From: Candidatus Omnitrophota bacterium
Lineage (GTDB): Bacteria; Omnitrophota; Omnitrophia; Omnitrophales; Omnitrophaceae
Length of the DNA stretch: 50,188 nucleotides
Direction of reading: 5' to 3'
Assembly: GCA_029561555.1 (NCBI GenBank)
Contig: JAKQXH010000070.1
Span: forward strand, 1-50,188
Shown here: positions 28,581 to 39,165 of the stretch, piece by piece
Layout: every line of letters starts with the position of its first letter
Numbering within the stretch: the first letter of the stretch is position 1
Position numbers and translations under genes: made by a program
Notes under the pieces: generated by a model
Told to the model about the DNA's origin: nothing
Databases searched by the model: none
Seen by the model: only the letters and a program-made list of their open reading frames with translations

Positions 28581-30032
28581 ATGCTAAAGAGATTTCCTAA
28601 AAAGATCCTGACCCTCTCCTTTTTAGCGGCGATTTTTGCAACTGTCCATTCCGGTTTGGCGTATATTCCGGACGTTGGGCCCGGGAAATGTGTCGGCAAT
28701 TGCGAGAACGTTTCCTCCGGCTCCTCCGGCTCGTCTTCTTCCGGAGGCGGTTATTACAATTCTTACGACGCGATGATGATGAACACGACCACACAGCTGA
28801 TGGGCAGTTTCATGAATACGATGTTTTCGGCGATGTCCCAGGCCTCCGCGCAGCAGCGTGCCTATCAGCAGCAGGTGGCGGAACAGCAAAGGGCGCAGGA
28901 AGAGATGGCGCGCGAGGAACAGGCGCGTCTTCTTGCTTTAAAAAAGGAAGAACAGGTCAGGCTTCGTTCCGCGTACCGCGACAAACTCGCCGCTTCATCG
29001 GCGTCTATTAAAGCCGGAATTGCGCGGATCGAATCCATGCTCGGGCTCGAGCTTTCGCCGGATACCGGTTCTTTAAAGCTGGAAACATTTAATTTTGGAG
29101 AAGGAGCCGGAATTGATTGGGACGGGAAGCGTTCCGGTGCGTCAAGCGGAACCCCGGATTCCCAGGCCCCTCTCGAAATCATGAGGGATGATTTCGTCGA
29201 TTCGAATGTCGTCGACTTGCGCGATAAACAGGATCTGGTTGTCGATCCGGCGCGCGTGAGAGGCGAAAATCTTCCGGTTGGTTACGGAGAGGGAGCTGCC
29301 GAAGAATCGGCTGAGGGGGATTTGATGCAGCCGGTGTCGGATCTGGGACCTTCGGCCGTGCCGGTCAAGCCGGAGGGGGAAATTTCTCAAATCCGGCAGG
29401 AAGATCTTTCGCTTCCGGTCGTCGATCCTCGTACTCTCAAAGGGGACACGCCTCCCATTGAGCCCGAGACGATCGAAAGCCTTAAGAGAGACCGGGCCGC
29501 CAGGGAACAATTCGAAGCGGCAAGTGCGGAACGGGCCGAAGAACTCCGGGCCGAGGCGCAGTTGGAACGGATCCGGGAGGCGGGTGAGGCGGATCTGAAA
29601 TGGCGGGCGGAGAGCCGGAGGCAGGATGAGATCGTTTCTGAAATCGTTCGCGAAAAATATAAAACTCAAATGGCGGCCGATCCGGTGCGGAAAAAAGCCA
29701 TTGAAGATGCGGTGGCTTCCTGGCGCGAAAGCGAAAAAGAATATGATGCTGCGAAACAGGCGGAAGCGGCCGGGGCTGAGAAAAATGACGACGAATTGAC
29801 ATTCCTTCTTGATGTGCTTGATAACCGGCAGCATTGGCCGGGGCCGGTGAATCCCGAACCGCCGCTTCCGAACCGTCTGGCGGAAGAGGAAGAGCGTTTT
29901 AAAGCGGTGTACAATATCTGGCATAGGAAAAACGAACAAAACCGGTTGCGGTTCGATTTCGCGGAACCGAAACTTCAGGAGATTCTCTCCGGCCTGGCGG
30001 ATGAAGAAAAAAAGAAGGAAGGGAAACGGTAA
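28581..30032 (+). CDS. Large exported coiled-coil protein of unknown function
   Basis: Signal peptide, IPDVGPGKCVGNC, Gly/Ser linker, long charged coiled-coil segments. Confidence 0.7.
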   Translation: MLKRFPKKILTLSFLAAIFATVHSGLAYIPDVGPGKCVGNCENVSSGSSGSSSSGGGYYNSYDAMMMNTTTQLMGSFMNTMFSAMSQASAQQRAYQQQVAEQQRAQEEMAREEQARLLALKKEEQVRLRSAYRDKLAASSASIKAGIARIESMLGLELSPDTGSLKLETFNFGEGAGIDWDGKRSGASSGTPDSQAPLEIMRDDFVDSNVVDLRDKQDLVVDPARVRGENLPVGYGEGAAEESAEGDLMQPVSDLGPSAVPVKPEGEISQIRQEDLSLPVVDPRTLKGDTPPIEPETIESLKRDRAAREQFEAASAERAEELRAEAQLERIREAGEADLKWRAESRRQDEIVSEIVREKYKTQMAADPVRKKAIEDAVASWRESEKEYDAAKQAEAAGAEKNDDELTFLLDVLDNRQHWPGPVNPEPPLPNRLAEEEERFKAVYNIWHRKNEQNRLRFDFAEPKLQEILSGLADEEKKKEGKR

Positions 30033-30036
30033 CCGA

Positions 30037-31833
30037 ATGATGATGAAAAAAGCGAAAATTATTTTTCTCGTCGGTTCTTTATTTTTCTTGTCCGTTCCGC
30101 GTTTTGCGGCCCGAGCGGACACTCCTTCGCTCTCCGGGGAGGCCAAGCGGTTTGTGGAGCGGGGAGTGGCGGCGGCAGACGCGAAAGAATGGACGATCGC
30201 TTCGCAGGCGTTTCGGGAAGCTCAGAAGCTCGAGCCTTTTCATCCCAAAATCCTTTTCAATCTCGGATTTTCTTATATGAACGAAGGCCGGGACGTGCTA
30301 GCCGATCTGTGGCTGAGGGCGTTTCTTGCATTGCAGCCGGACGCGGCAAATGCCGCTCAGGTCAGGAAGGAAATTCGCCGTCTTGACGTGGCCATTGAAG
30401 CAACTTCCGGGAAGCTGATCCAAGAAGCGATGACTCAGCTTGAGGGGTTCCCGGACGCGATGACGGCCGATGAAAAAGAGGCTTTTCAAACGCCCGCTGA
30501 TCCCGCGGCGCTTCGGGGGCAGAAGATTCCTCCCGACATCGGACAACGCCGGCAGGCCGCTTTGGGCGCGATTCTCTTTGCCCAGACGGCGACGGGGCAT
30601 ATCACCGAGGCCATGAATTTCGCTTCGCGGATGAATCTCAAGAATATTTCCGAGGATTCCCTAAAACGCTTTTTCGGGCAGATTCAGGTGGATGCCGGGG
30701 ATTTTGCCGGCGCGGAAGATACGCTTAAGGAAATCCGTTTGCCGGCCGAACGGGATCCTCTGCTCCGCTCGCTCGCCGTTGCGGAGATCGCGTCCGAAAA
30801 ACTTGATCAAGCCGAGGCGCATGCGGCCATGATTTCCGCCGCTTCCGAAAAAGCGGAACTCTTTGGAATACTGATCTTGAAATACGTGAGGCAGCTTGAA
30901 GCCGGGAAAGCCGAACAAGTTCTGAACCGGGAGGGTTTTTCCGGGAATGAAAAAAGCCGTCTTCTTTTGTGGATCATGAGCGGGTACGCCAAAAAAGGCG
31001 AAGGGGAAAAAGCCCGGGCGGCCGCGCAAGATATTTTAAGCTCCCAACCGGCCGATTTTTCACTCACGGTTCCGGCGCTGGCTGTTTTGGGGCGGACCGA
31101 TGAGGCGCTGGCCGCTCTCAAACAATCTGCCGGTGATCCCAAAAGCTGGGAGAAACTGCCTGAGACGGCCTTTCTTCTGGTTTCTCTGCTTTGCTGGGAC
31201 GGAGAGTCTCTGCGGGTCGGGGAAGTCCTCAATCTTCTCGGAAGCGCAAAGGCCCAGATCGAGAAAAAAGCGCTTTTTGCGGTCGCCGTGGAAAATGAGG
31301 ACGTTGACGGGGCGGTTGTTTTAGCGAAACAAATCCCCTCTCAGGAGCGGGACGCGCTGATCGTCTCTTTTTTCTGGCGGCTGGTCCAGAAAGGACAGTT
31401 TGGGAAGGCCGCGAAACTGGCGCTGGCTTCGGAATCAGACCTTGTAAAGGCCAGGCTTTTTCTGAAGCTGGCGGATCAGGTGAGTGGCCCGGAGTCGGAC
31501 ACGCAGAAAAAACGGCTGCGCCTGAAAAGTTTTCAGTGGCTGATAGCGGCTCAAGATGTTCCCGGTTTGCATCAGCTGGCGCGGGATGCCGGCCGGGACG
31601 GAGACGGCGAGCTTGCCGCTCGCGCGGATACGGCAAGGCGCGCAATGACCTGGATTGAATTGGCCGATTATTTTTCGCGAATCCCGGCGACTGCGGACCT
31701 CAGAAAACAAGTCGAAGGGCTGAAACTCAAAAGTTTTGACGAGATCCCCTATGAAACGGCCGTTTCGGCGATGGAATGGGGGCGCGTTCCGATTTACGTC
31801 AAAGCAAGGGAAAAAGACGAACTTTCATCATAA
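30037..31833 (+). CDS. Exported TPR-like protein of unknown function
   Basis: Signal peptide; TPR-like KEWTIASQAFREAQKLEPFHPKILFNLGFSYMNEGRD; starts 5 nt after the previous ORF ends. Confidence 0.75.
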   Translation: MMMKKAKIIFLVGSLFFLSVPRFAARADTPSLSGEAKRFVERGVAAADAKEWTIASQAFREAQKLEPFHPKILFNLGFSYMNEGRDVLADLWLRAFLALQPDAANAAQVRKEIRRLDVAIEATSGKLIQEAMTQLEGFPDAMTADEKEAFQTPADPAALRGQKIPPDIGQRRQAALGAILFAQTATGHITEAMNFASRMNLKNISEDSLKRFFGQIQVDAGDFAGAEDTLKEIRLPAERDPLLRSLAVAEIASEKLDQAEAHAAMISAASEKAELFGILILKYVRQLEAGKAEQVLNREGFSGNEKSRLLLWIMSGYAKKGEGEKARAAAQDILSSQPADFSLTVPALAVLGRTDEALAALKQSAGDPKSWEKLPETAFLLVSLLCWDGESLRVGEVLNLLGSAKAQIEKKALFAVAVENEDVDGAVVLAKQIPSQERDALIVSFFWRLVQKGQFGKAAKLALASESDLVKARLFLKLADQVSGPESDTQKKRLRLKSFQWLIAAQDVPGLHQLARDAGRDGDGELAARADTARRAMTWIELADYFSRIPATADLRKQVEGLKLKSFDEIPYETAVSAMEWGRVPIYVKAREKDELSS

Positions 31834-31851
31834 GATCGGAGAACCTTTAAT

Positions 31852-32526
31852 ATGAACAGGAAAAAAATATTCTCTTTGCTCATCATTCCCGCGTTGATTC
31901 TATCGTCCGGCGGATGCGCCATTAAACTGGGCCCCGATCCGGTAATATTGCCCCGATTAGAAGGAGGCTCTTTCAGACTTGGTGAAGTGACCGAAACCGC
32001 TACGGGGACCTGGAACAGATTTCCGGACGCGGGGATTAAGGGTCCGTTTCTCGGAGCATTAAAAAATCCCGAAGCGTCGACTTTTTTTAGCGGAGGGGTG
32101 TCCAGTCTTGTAGCGGACATTCATCTCACAACAGATCATGAAGATGACGGTCCCCGACTGACTCAGCTTGGGGCTTTGAGCATGATTACGCTTGGGATTT
32201 TTCCTCTTAAATATCATTCGGAGTGGAATGTTCAATGCCGGGTTACGGTCAAAAACGGGGAAGGGAATTCTATCGGATCTTATAATTTTACCGAGCAAGG
32301 GTTGTATGAAATACGGGTCTATCCGCTGACGATGTTCGCCCTTTTTGGGGCGGGGATGCGAGGGGCGTCTGATGCGGTTACAATTCATAACCGTATGGCA
32401 AATGCCCTTGTCGATAAAATGATGAGGACGCTTAACAAAGACCGACGCGTACTTACCGCTCAAGCCGCTTCCGGGGGGCAAGGCGCCGGCTCATTCTCCA
32501 CGCTCCGCCAAAACGTGATCATTTGA
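31852..32526 (+). CDS. Hypothetical lipoprotein
   Basis: MNRKKIFSLLIIPALILSSGGCAIKLGPDP lipobox; downstream of the TPR gene. Confidence 0.72.
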   Translation: MNRKKIFSLLIIPALILSSGGCAIKLGPDPVILPRLEGGSFRLGEVTETATGTWNRFPDAGIKGPFLGALKNPEASTFFSGGVSSLVADIHLTTDHEDDGPRLTQLGALSMITLGIFPLKYHSEWNVQCRVTVKNGEGNSIGSYNFTEQGLYEIRVYPLTMFALFGAGMRGASDAVTIHNRMANALVDKMMRTLNKDRRVLTAQAASGGQGAGSFSTLRQNVII

Positions 32527-32579
32527 AGGACGCCGTTATTTTGACCGGACTTTTTTAGATCAGCGCCGGAGTTTATTGT

Positions 32580-32609
32580 TTGTCATAAAAGGATTTAAGT
32601 GCATAATAC
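32580..32609 (+). promoter_or_regulatory. sigma70-type promoter for the efflux operon
   Basis: TTGTCA (32580-32585), 18-nt spacer, TAATAC (32604-32609). Confidence 0.55.
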
Positions 32610-32662
32610 TGTCCGTTTCTTTATTTTTATCTTAACTGTTTTTCTAATCTAAGGGAGCTGCC

Positions 32663-33691
32663 ATGGCCATGACGATCTCGAAAAAATCTCTAAAATGGAT
32701 TATTCCCGCGGTTGCCATCGCGGCAATCGTGTTTTTCGGCTATCAATACTGGAAGGCGCGGCAATTCGCGGTTCCGGACGGAATCGCGTACGGCAACGGC
32801 CGTATTGAAGCGAAACTGGTGGATGCCGTCGCCAAAGACGCGCTGAGAGTCAAAGAAATGCTCGTTGACGAAGGAGATCTTGTTAAGCCGGGCCAGGTTT
32901 TGGTGCGTCTTGATACCAATACCTTTGACGCGCAATTGGAGGAAGCCAAGTATAAAGTCGCGACGGCAGAAGAACGCGTCGCGACCGCCAATTATGCCGT
33001 CGTCAAGCAGCAGAGTCTTGTCGAAAACGCCCAGATTGAGTTTGACCGGACCCGCAAGCTCGTCGAGGCAAACGCGCTTTCTCAGCGGGAATTGGATGAG
33101 AGAACGACGAATTTAGCGACCTCCAAAGCCGCTTACGAGGAAGAAACCGCTAAGTTGCGGACCGCCAAGCAGGAAGTGGAAGTCGCCAAGGCGAATGTGG
33201 CGACGATCCAGACGCATATCGACGATGCAACACTCAAATCCCCCGTCCTGGGGCGTGTCCTTTACCGCCTGGCCGAACCGGGGGAGATGCTTGCCGCGGG
33301 CGGGAAGGCGCTGACCATGGTCAATCTGGAAGACGTTTACATGGAAATTTATCTTCCTTCCGAACAGGCCGCCAGCATTAAGGTCGGCGCCGAGGCGAGG
33401 ATTACCGTTGATTTCGCTCCCGGGCGTTCGGCAATCGGTTATGTCAGCTTTGTGTCGCCTGAGGCGCAGTTCACTCCAAAGCAGGTCGAAACGCGCAGTG
33501 AGCGCGACAAGCTGATGTTCCGGGTCAAGATTCAGGTGCCCAAGGAATTGATTTCGGCTTACGTCGAACGCGTCAAGACGGGCATCCGGGGCGTCGGATA
33601 CGTCAAAATTAAAGATTCCGCCGTTTGGCCGGACTGGCTGAACCACCGTTTTGCGGATGCCGCGAACGCGAATAAACCGGCGCAGAAGTAA
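32663..33691 (+). CDS. HlyD-family membrane fusion protein
   Basis: GNGRIEAKLVDAVAKDALRVKEMLVDEGDLVKPGQVLVRLDTNTFDAQL; paired lipoyl halves and coiled coil. Confidence 0.93.
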   Translation: MAMTISKKSLKWIIPAVAIAAIVFFGYQYWKARQFAVPDGIAYGNGRIEAKLVDAVAKDALRVKEMLVDEGDLVKPGQVLVRLDTNTFDAQLEEAKYKVATAEERVATANYAVVKQQSLVENAQIEFDRTRKLVEANALSQRELDERTTNLATSKAAYEEETAKLRTAKQEVEVAKANVATIQTHIDDATLKSPVLGRVLYRLAEPGEMLAAGGKALTMVNLEDVYMEIYLPSEQAASIKVGAEARITVDFAPGRSAIGYVSFVSPEAQFTPKQVETRSERDKLMFRVKIQVPKELISAYVERVKTGIRGVGYVKIKDSAVWPDWLNHRFADAANANKPAQK

Positions 33692-33702
33692 ATAGCGGAT
33701 TT

Positions 33703-36477
33703 ATGAATTCAACTTCTTCCGCGGTCAAGCCGGTCATTTCCATCCGGGACGTTACCCACCGATACGGCAAGATGACGGCGCTTGACGGCATTTCGCTCGA
33801 AATCCCGCGAGGCCTGATGGTCGGCATTATCGGCCCGGACGGCGTCGGGAAATCGACGCTCATGGCCCTGATTGCCGGATCCAAAAAACTGCAGCGGGGG
33901 CAAATGACCGTCCTCGACGGCGACATCGCCGACGTCCGGCACCGCAATGTCGTCTGTCCTCAGATCGCGTACATGCCGCAGGGACTCGGCAAAAACCTTT
34001 ATTTTGAACTCAGCGTTTACGACAACGTCGATTTCATGGCCCAGCTTTTCGGGTTGTCGCCGGCCGAGCGCTCTGCCCGCGTGCGGCAACTTTTGGAAGC
34101 GACGGGGCTTGCCCCGTTTGCGAGCCGCCCCGCCGGAAAACTTTCGGGCGGGATGAAGCAGAAAGTGGGGCTTTGCGGCGCGCTGGTCCACGACCCGGAC
34201 CTTCTCATTCTCGACGAGCCGACCACGGGAGTCGATCCGCTCTCCCGGCGGCAGTTCTGGACGCTGATTGACGACATCCGCGCGAGCCGTCCCGGCATGA
34301 GTGTTCTCATCTCCACCGCCTACATGGACGAAGCGCAGAAATGGGACTGGATTGTGGCGATGGACGCGGGGCGCGTGCTGGCGACGGGGACACCGGCTGA
34401 ATTGATGCAACGGACGGGCACGAAAGACTTGGAAGCCTGTTTCATCGGTCTTTTACCGGAAGAAAAACGCACCGGACACAAGGAACTTGCCATCCCGCCG
34501 CGGCCGGCCGGGAAAGCGGAAGTCGTGATTGACGCAAAAGGGCTGACTCGCCGTTTTGGGAATTTCACGGCCGTGGATCACGTCAGCCTCGAGATTGAAT
34601 GCGGCGAGATCTTCGGTTTTCTCGGCTCGAACGGCTGCGGAAAATCCACCACCATGAAAATGCTGACGGGACTTCTCCCTCCCACCGAAGGAACGGCGAC
34701 GCTTTTCGGGCATTCCGTCGAGGCGGGAAGCATGGAGGTGCGCCGGAATCTCGGTTATATGACGCAATCATTTTCTCTCTACGGGGAACTGACGGTCCGC
34801 CAAAACCTTGCCCTGGACGCGCTCCTGTACCATATCCCGGCCAAGAAAGCCGAAGCCCGCATCCGCGAACTGGTCGAGAAATTCGGACTGGGGCCGCACT
34901 TGGATTCGCTGGCCGAATCCCTGCCGATGGGATTGCGCCAGCGGCTTTCGCTGGCGGTCGCCGTTTTGCACGAACCGAAAATACTGATTTTAGATGAGCC
35001 CACTTCGGGAGTCGATCCGGTCGCGCGGGACAGTTTTTGGGAATTACTGATCGAACTTTCAAGGAAACAGGGCGTGACGATTTTTATCACGACGCATTTT
35101 ATGAATGAAGGCATGCGCTGTGACCGGATCTCGCTCATGAACGCCGGGAAGGTGCTGGCATGCGACGCGCCGCGCAAATTAATCGAAGCGCGCGGGGCTT
35201 CTACTTTGGAGGATGCCTTCATCGGCTACATGGAAGATGCCGCCGCCGAAGGCGCGGCCGAAACGCAGGGCAGGAAAAAAGCGCCTGCCGCCGCGGTCGA
35301 GACGGCTCAACCCGCGAGCTCTCCAGCGGCGGAGAAGCCTACCGGTTTCCGGCTGAGGCTTGCCCGTCTGCTCGCTTATGCCCGCAATGAGACCATGCAA
35401 ATCCTCCGCGATCCCGTCCGGCTGATTTTTTCCTTCGCCGGGTCCGCGTTGCTGATGCTGGTTTTTGGTTTCGGCGTCACGAGCGATGTCGAAAATATCC
35501 GTTTTGCCGCTTACGATCTCGACCAGTCGCCCGAAAGCCGCGCCTATATCGAGCAATTCACCGCTTCGAGGCCTTATTTTCTGCGGACGCCTCCCGCCCG
35601 TTCCGCGCAGGAAAGTCTTGAGCGGCTGCAGGCGGATGACGTTTCCGTGGTGATTGAAATTCCGCCCAACTTCGGGCGGGACCTGCGAAAAGGAAACGGG
35701 CCCGATGTCCTGGCCGAAGTGGATGCCGCCATGACTTACCGGGGAGAGACCGTCGCCCAGTATGTTCAGGGGGTTCACAATCTGATGCTGCAGAACCCCG
35801 CGAACGGGCTGCAGGTGGAGCCGATGAAAGACACGGCCCAATTTGAAGAGCGTTACATGTACAACCCGACATTCGAAAGCGTTTACGCGATGGTGCCGAG
35901 CATCCCGGCTTTGCTCCTCGTCCTGATTCTCGCGATTCTCATGGCGGTCAGCATTGTGCGCGAAAAAGAACTGGGCTCCATGATTAATTTTTACGTCACG
36001 CCGACGGGAAGGCTGGAATATCTCTTGGGGAAGCAATTGCCTTACATCGTGATCGGCATGATCAACTTCTTCATCCTGGCCGCCATGGCGCTTTTCGTTT
36101 TCAACGTCCCGGTCAAAGGAAGTTTCCTGCTGCTGACGCTGGCCACCCTGCTTTATGTGACCACGACAACCGGCATCGGCATGGTGATTTCCACTTTTAC
36201 GACAAGCCAGGTCGCGGCCGTTTTCGTCACGGCCATTCTGACGGTCACGCCGACCATTCAGTTTTCCGGGCTTCTTCAGCCGGTCTCGACCCTCATGGGA
36301 AGGGCCAAAACGATCGGCCTGATTTGGCCGACGACCTATTACATGCATTCCAGCGTGGGGGCCTACACCAAGGGGCTCAGCCCCAGTCTCATGCTGCAGG
36401 ATATCGCTTTTCTGGCCGCGTGTATCCCGGTTCTCTGGCTGTTCAGCATGCTCGGTCTCAGAAAGCAGGAGAAATAA
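33703..36477 (+). CDS. RbbA/YhiH-like fused double-ATPase ABC-2 transporter
   Basis: Two ABC domains (GPDGVGKST, GSNGCGKST) fused to an ABC-2 permease domain with C-terminal TM helices. Confidence 0.93.
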   Translation: MNSTSSAVKPVISIRDVTHRYGKMTALDGISLEIPRGLMVGIIGPDGVGKSTLMALIAGSKKLQRGQMTVLDGDIADVRHRNVVCPQIAYMPQGLGKNLYFELSVYDNVDFMAQLFGLSPAERSARVRQLLEATGLAPFASRPAGKLSGGMKQKVGLCGALVHDPDLLILDEPTTGVDPLSRRQFWTLIDDIRASRPGMSVLISTAYMDEAQKWDWIVAMDAGRVLATGTPAELMQRTGTKDLEACFIGLLPEEKRTGHKELAIPPRPAGKAEVVIDAKGLTRRFGNFTAVDHVSLEIECGEIFGFLGSNGCGKSTTMKMLTGLLPPTEGTATLFGHSVEAGSMEVRRNLGYMTQSFSLYGELTVRQNLALDALLYHIPAKKAEARIRELVEKFGLGPHLDSLAESLPMGLRQRLSLAVAVLHEPKILILDEPTSGVDPVARDSFWELLIELSRKQGVTIFITTHFMNEGMRCDRISLMNAGKVLACDAPRKLIEARGASTLEDAFIGYMEDAAAEGAAETQGRKKAPAAAVETAQPASSPAAEKPTGFRLRLARLLAYARNETMQILRDPVRLIFSFAGSALLMLVFGFGVTSDVENIRFAAYDLDQSPESRAYIEQFTASRPYFLRTPPARSAQESLERLQADDVSVVIEIPPNFGRDLRKGNGPDVLAEVDAAMTYRGETVAQYVQGVHNLMLQNPANGLQVEPMKDTAQFEERYMYNPTFESVYAMVPSIPALLLVLILAILMAVSIVREKELGSMINFYVTPTGRLEYLLGKQLPYIVIGMINFFILAAMALFVFNVPVKGSFLLLTLATLLYVTTTTGIGMVISTFTTSQVAAVFVTAILTVTPTIQFSGLLQPVSTLMGRAKTIGLIWPTTYYMHSSVGAYTKGLSPSLMLQDIAFLAACIPVLWLFSMLGLRKQEK

Positions 36478-36479
36478 CG

Positions 36480-37604
36480 ATGGGGACGCTTACGAATATT
36501 TTCTGGCTCGGTCTCAAGGAAATCCGGAGCCTTCTCAGCGACAAGGTGATGCTCCTTTTTGTGATCTACGCGTTCACAATGGCGATTTACATTCAGGCGA
36601 CGGGGACTTCCAACGACGTCAACAACGCCTCCATCGCTATTGTGGACGAGGACAATTCAGCCCTCTCCAAGGAGCTGTTCACGGTGTTTTATCCTCCGCG
36701 GTTTCAGGCCCCGCAGAAAATCGGAGCGAACGAAATCGAAGACTTGATGGACAAGGGGCTTTTCATGTTTGTCGTCGTGATTCCGCCGCGTTTCGAGGAG
36801 GATCTTCGCTTCGGGCGCAACCCCGAGATCCAGATCGATATCGACGCGACGGCGATGCAACAGGCCGGCATCGGCACGAATTACATCAAGAATATCCTGA
36901 GCAAACGGATTTCAAATTTTCTCAAACGCACGGACCAGGAACCTTCCGCACCCGTCAATCTGATTATCCGGAAACTGTTCAACCCCAACGGGCTGTCCAC
37001 CTGGTTTCTGAGCGTGGTGGCCATCATCAATCAGGTGACCCTGCTGACGATCGTTTTGACGGGCGCCGCCGTGATCCGGGAGCGGGAACACGGAACGCTG
37101 GAGCATCTGCTCGTGATGCCGCTCACGGCGTTTGAAATCGCCATGGCAAAGGTCTGGGCCAACGGGCTGGTGATTCTGACCGCGGCCGCGATCGCCCTTT
37201 TCGGGGTCGCCGAAATGGCGCTTAAAGTTCCGTTCGCGGGTTCGCATCTCCTGTGGTTTTTCGGAGTAATCCTTTATCTTTTCTTCGCGACGGCGCTCGG
37301 GATATTCCTGGGCACCATTTCGCGGTCCATGGCCCAGTTCGCGCTTTTAAATATTCTGGTGGTGCTCGTCCTTCAGCTGCTTTCCGGCGGGTCCACTCCC
37401 GTCGAGAGTCAGCCGGAATGGCTGCAGAACATCACGTTTTTTCTGCCGTCGCGGCATTTTGTCAGTTTTTCCCAGATTATTATTTACCGGGGCGGTGGGC
37501 TTAGCGCGGTCTGGTCCCAGTTTCTGATGGTGAGCGCGATCGGGCTCGGGTTTTTTATGTACAGCCTGGCGCTTTTCCGGAAGTCGATCGCGGTGACAAA
37601 ATAA
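36480..37604 (+). CDS. ABC-2 type permease (YhhJ-like)
   Basis: LGLKEIRSLLSDKVMLLFVIYAFTMAIYIQATG...EREHGTLEHLLVMPLTAFEIAMAKVWAN. Confidence 0.92.
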   Translation: MGTLTNIFWLGLKEIRSLLSDKVMLLFVIYAFTMAIYIQATGTSNDVNNASIAIVDEDNSALSKELFTVFYPPRFQAPQKIGANEIEDLMDKGLFMFVVVIPPRFEEDLRFGRNPEIQIDIDATAMQQAGIGTNYIKNILSKRISNFLKRTDQEPSAPVNLIIRKLFNPNGLSTWFLSVVAIINQVTLLTIVLTGAAVIREREHGTLEHLLVMPLTAFEIAMAKVWANGLVILTAAAIALFGVAEMALKVPFAGSHLLWFFGVILYLFFATALGIFLGTISRSMAQFALLNILVVLVLQLLSGGSTPVESQPEWLQNITFFLPSRHFVSFSQIIIYRGGGLSAVWSQFLMVSAIGLGFFMYSLALFRKSIAVTK

Positions 37605-37676
37605 CCATTCAACGGGCGGGGAAGAGAATTCCCCCGGAATTTTTCACGGAATGACGTCTAATAAGGAGGATGCTCA

Positions 37677-39080
37677 ATGAAACGCGTGATCATTTTTATC
37701 ACCCTTGCCGGATTGGTTTCCGGATGCGCGATCGGGCCCCGTTACCGGGAACCCATGATGGAATTGCCCCAGAGTTACCGGAGTTACGCGACCCAGCAGC
37801 AGGGAGAGGCGATGATCAACCTGCCGTGGTGGAGAGTCTTCGAAGATGAAACCCTGCAGGAGCTGATCCGGGAGGCCCTGCTCAATAATTACGATTTGCG
37901 GGCCGCGGCGGCGCGCGTTGACGAAGGGCGGGCCCTGGTCGGAGTGGCGCGGGCCCAGCTTCTTCCGCAGGTGGACCTGACGAGCGGCATCTCGCGGGAC
38001 CGGAATTCGAAAGACCTTTATCCCACGCTGGAACGGCTCACTTCCACTTACACGGGCGGGTTCAACACGACTTGGGAAATGGACCTGTGGGGAAAAATCC
38101 GCCAGGCCGTCCGCACTTCGAAAGCGGAATACTTGGCGAAGGACGAGGCGAGGAAGGGGGTCATGGTGACGATCGTGGCCGACGTCGCCCAGACTTACTT
38201 CACGATTCTTGAACTTGACCTGGAACTGGACATCGCGAAAAAGACCCTCGAGACGCGCAAGGGAAACCTCGATCTTTTCACTAAACGCTTCCAGGGAGGC
38301 ACGGCATCCGAGCTGGAAACTTCCCGGGCCGCGGCGGATTACGAACAGACGGCCGCGAATATTCCGGACCTCGAGCGGCAGATCGCGATTCAGGAAAACA
38401 AGCTTTCGGAACTTCTCGGCCGGAACCCCGGAGCGATCGAGCGGACGGCTTTGCTGTCCCAGGAATCTTTCACGCCCAGCCTTCCCGGGTCGGGCCTTCC
38501 TTCCGAATTGCTGAAACAGCGTCCCGATATTATGGAGGCGGAGCAGCTGCTGCGTGCGGCCAACGCGCAGATCGGCGTTTCGGTCGGAGAATTCATGCCC
38601 AGCATCAACCTGAAAAACTTTGTCGGAGGCGCCGGTGACCCTCCTTCGGCGGTCTTTGATTCCAGGGGATACACCTGGTCGATCGGCGGGAACGTGGATT
38701 TCCCTCTCTTCAAAGGCGGGAAAAATGTCTACCGGTACAAGGCCGCGCGGGCGCAATGGCAGCAGGCCACGGCGTTTTACAAGCAAAAGGTGGTTGCGGC
38801 ATTCCAGGAGGTGGCGAACGCTTTGGTGGATGTCGAAAAGATACAAAAGACCCGCGAGGGCCAGGAAAAGCAGGTTGCGGCGCTGAAAAAAGCCGCCGAA
38901 CTTTCCCGGCTCCGCTACGAAGACGGGCTTTCAAGCTACATCGAGGTCCTGGACGCGGACCAGCAGTATTATGAAGCGCAGAATTATCTCGCTCGCACGC
39001 AGGGCTCTCAGGTGATCGCTTACGTCCAACTTTATCGCGCGCTCGGCGGCGGCTGGCAGGTGGAAGAGGGGAAGAAGTAA
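37677..39080 (+). CDS. Efflux outer membrane lipoprotein (NodT/OMF family)
   Basis: LVSGCAIGPRYREP lipobox, WWRVFEDETLQELIREALLNNYDLRAAAARVDEGRALVGVARAQLLPQV. Confidence 0.94.
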   Translation: MKRVIIFITLAGLVSGCAIGPRYREPMMELPQSYRSYATQQQGEAMINLPWWRVFEDETLQELIREALLNNYDLRAAAARVDEGRALVGVARAQLLPQVDLTSGISRDRNSKDLYPTLERLTSTYTGGFNTTWEMDLWGKIRQAVRTSKAEYLAKDEARKGVMVTIVADVAQTYFTILELDLELDIAKKTLETRKGNLDLFTKRFQGGTASELETSRAAADYEQTAANIPDLERQIAIQENKLSELLGRNPGAIERTALLSQESFTPSLPGSGLPSELLKQRPDIMEAEQLLRAANAQIGVSVGEFMPSINLKNFVGGAGDPPSAVFDSRGYTWSIGGNVDFPLFKGGKNVYRYKAARAQWQQATAFYKQKVVAAFQEVANALVDVEKIQKTREGQEKQVAALKKAAELSRLRYEDGLSSYIEVLDADQQYYEAQNYLARTQGSQVIAYVQLYRALGGGWQVEEGKK

Positions 39081-39165
39081 AACCTCGGAGCGGGGGCAGT
39101 CCTCAATGACACATTGCCGGCCCCGGAGTTATGCGGGAAGTATCCCCTGAGCCTGATCTGAAACA

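Noticed and set aside
29142-30146. 334-aa minus-strand ORF
   Set aside because: Antisense to the coiled-coil gene; F/R/I-rich shadow translation.
35179-36348. 389-aa minus-strand ORF
   Set aside because: Antisense to the well-supported RbbA-like gene; H/R/D/Q-rich shadow translation.
37674-38846. 390-aa minus-strand ORF
   Set aside because: Antisense to the outer-membrane efflux gene; no domain-like sequence.
32663-39080. HlyD/RbbA/YhhJ/OMF operon as a novel system
   Set aside because: This arrangement is a well-known tripartite ABC efflux module; annotated but not treated as novel.
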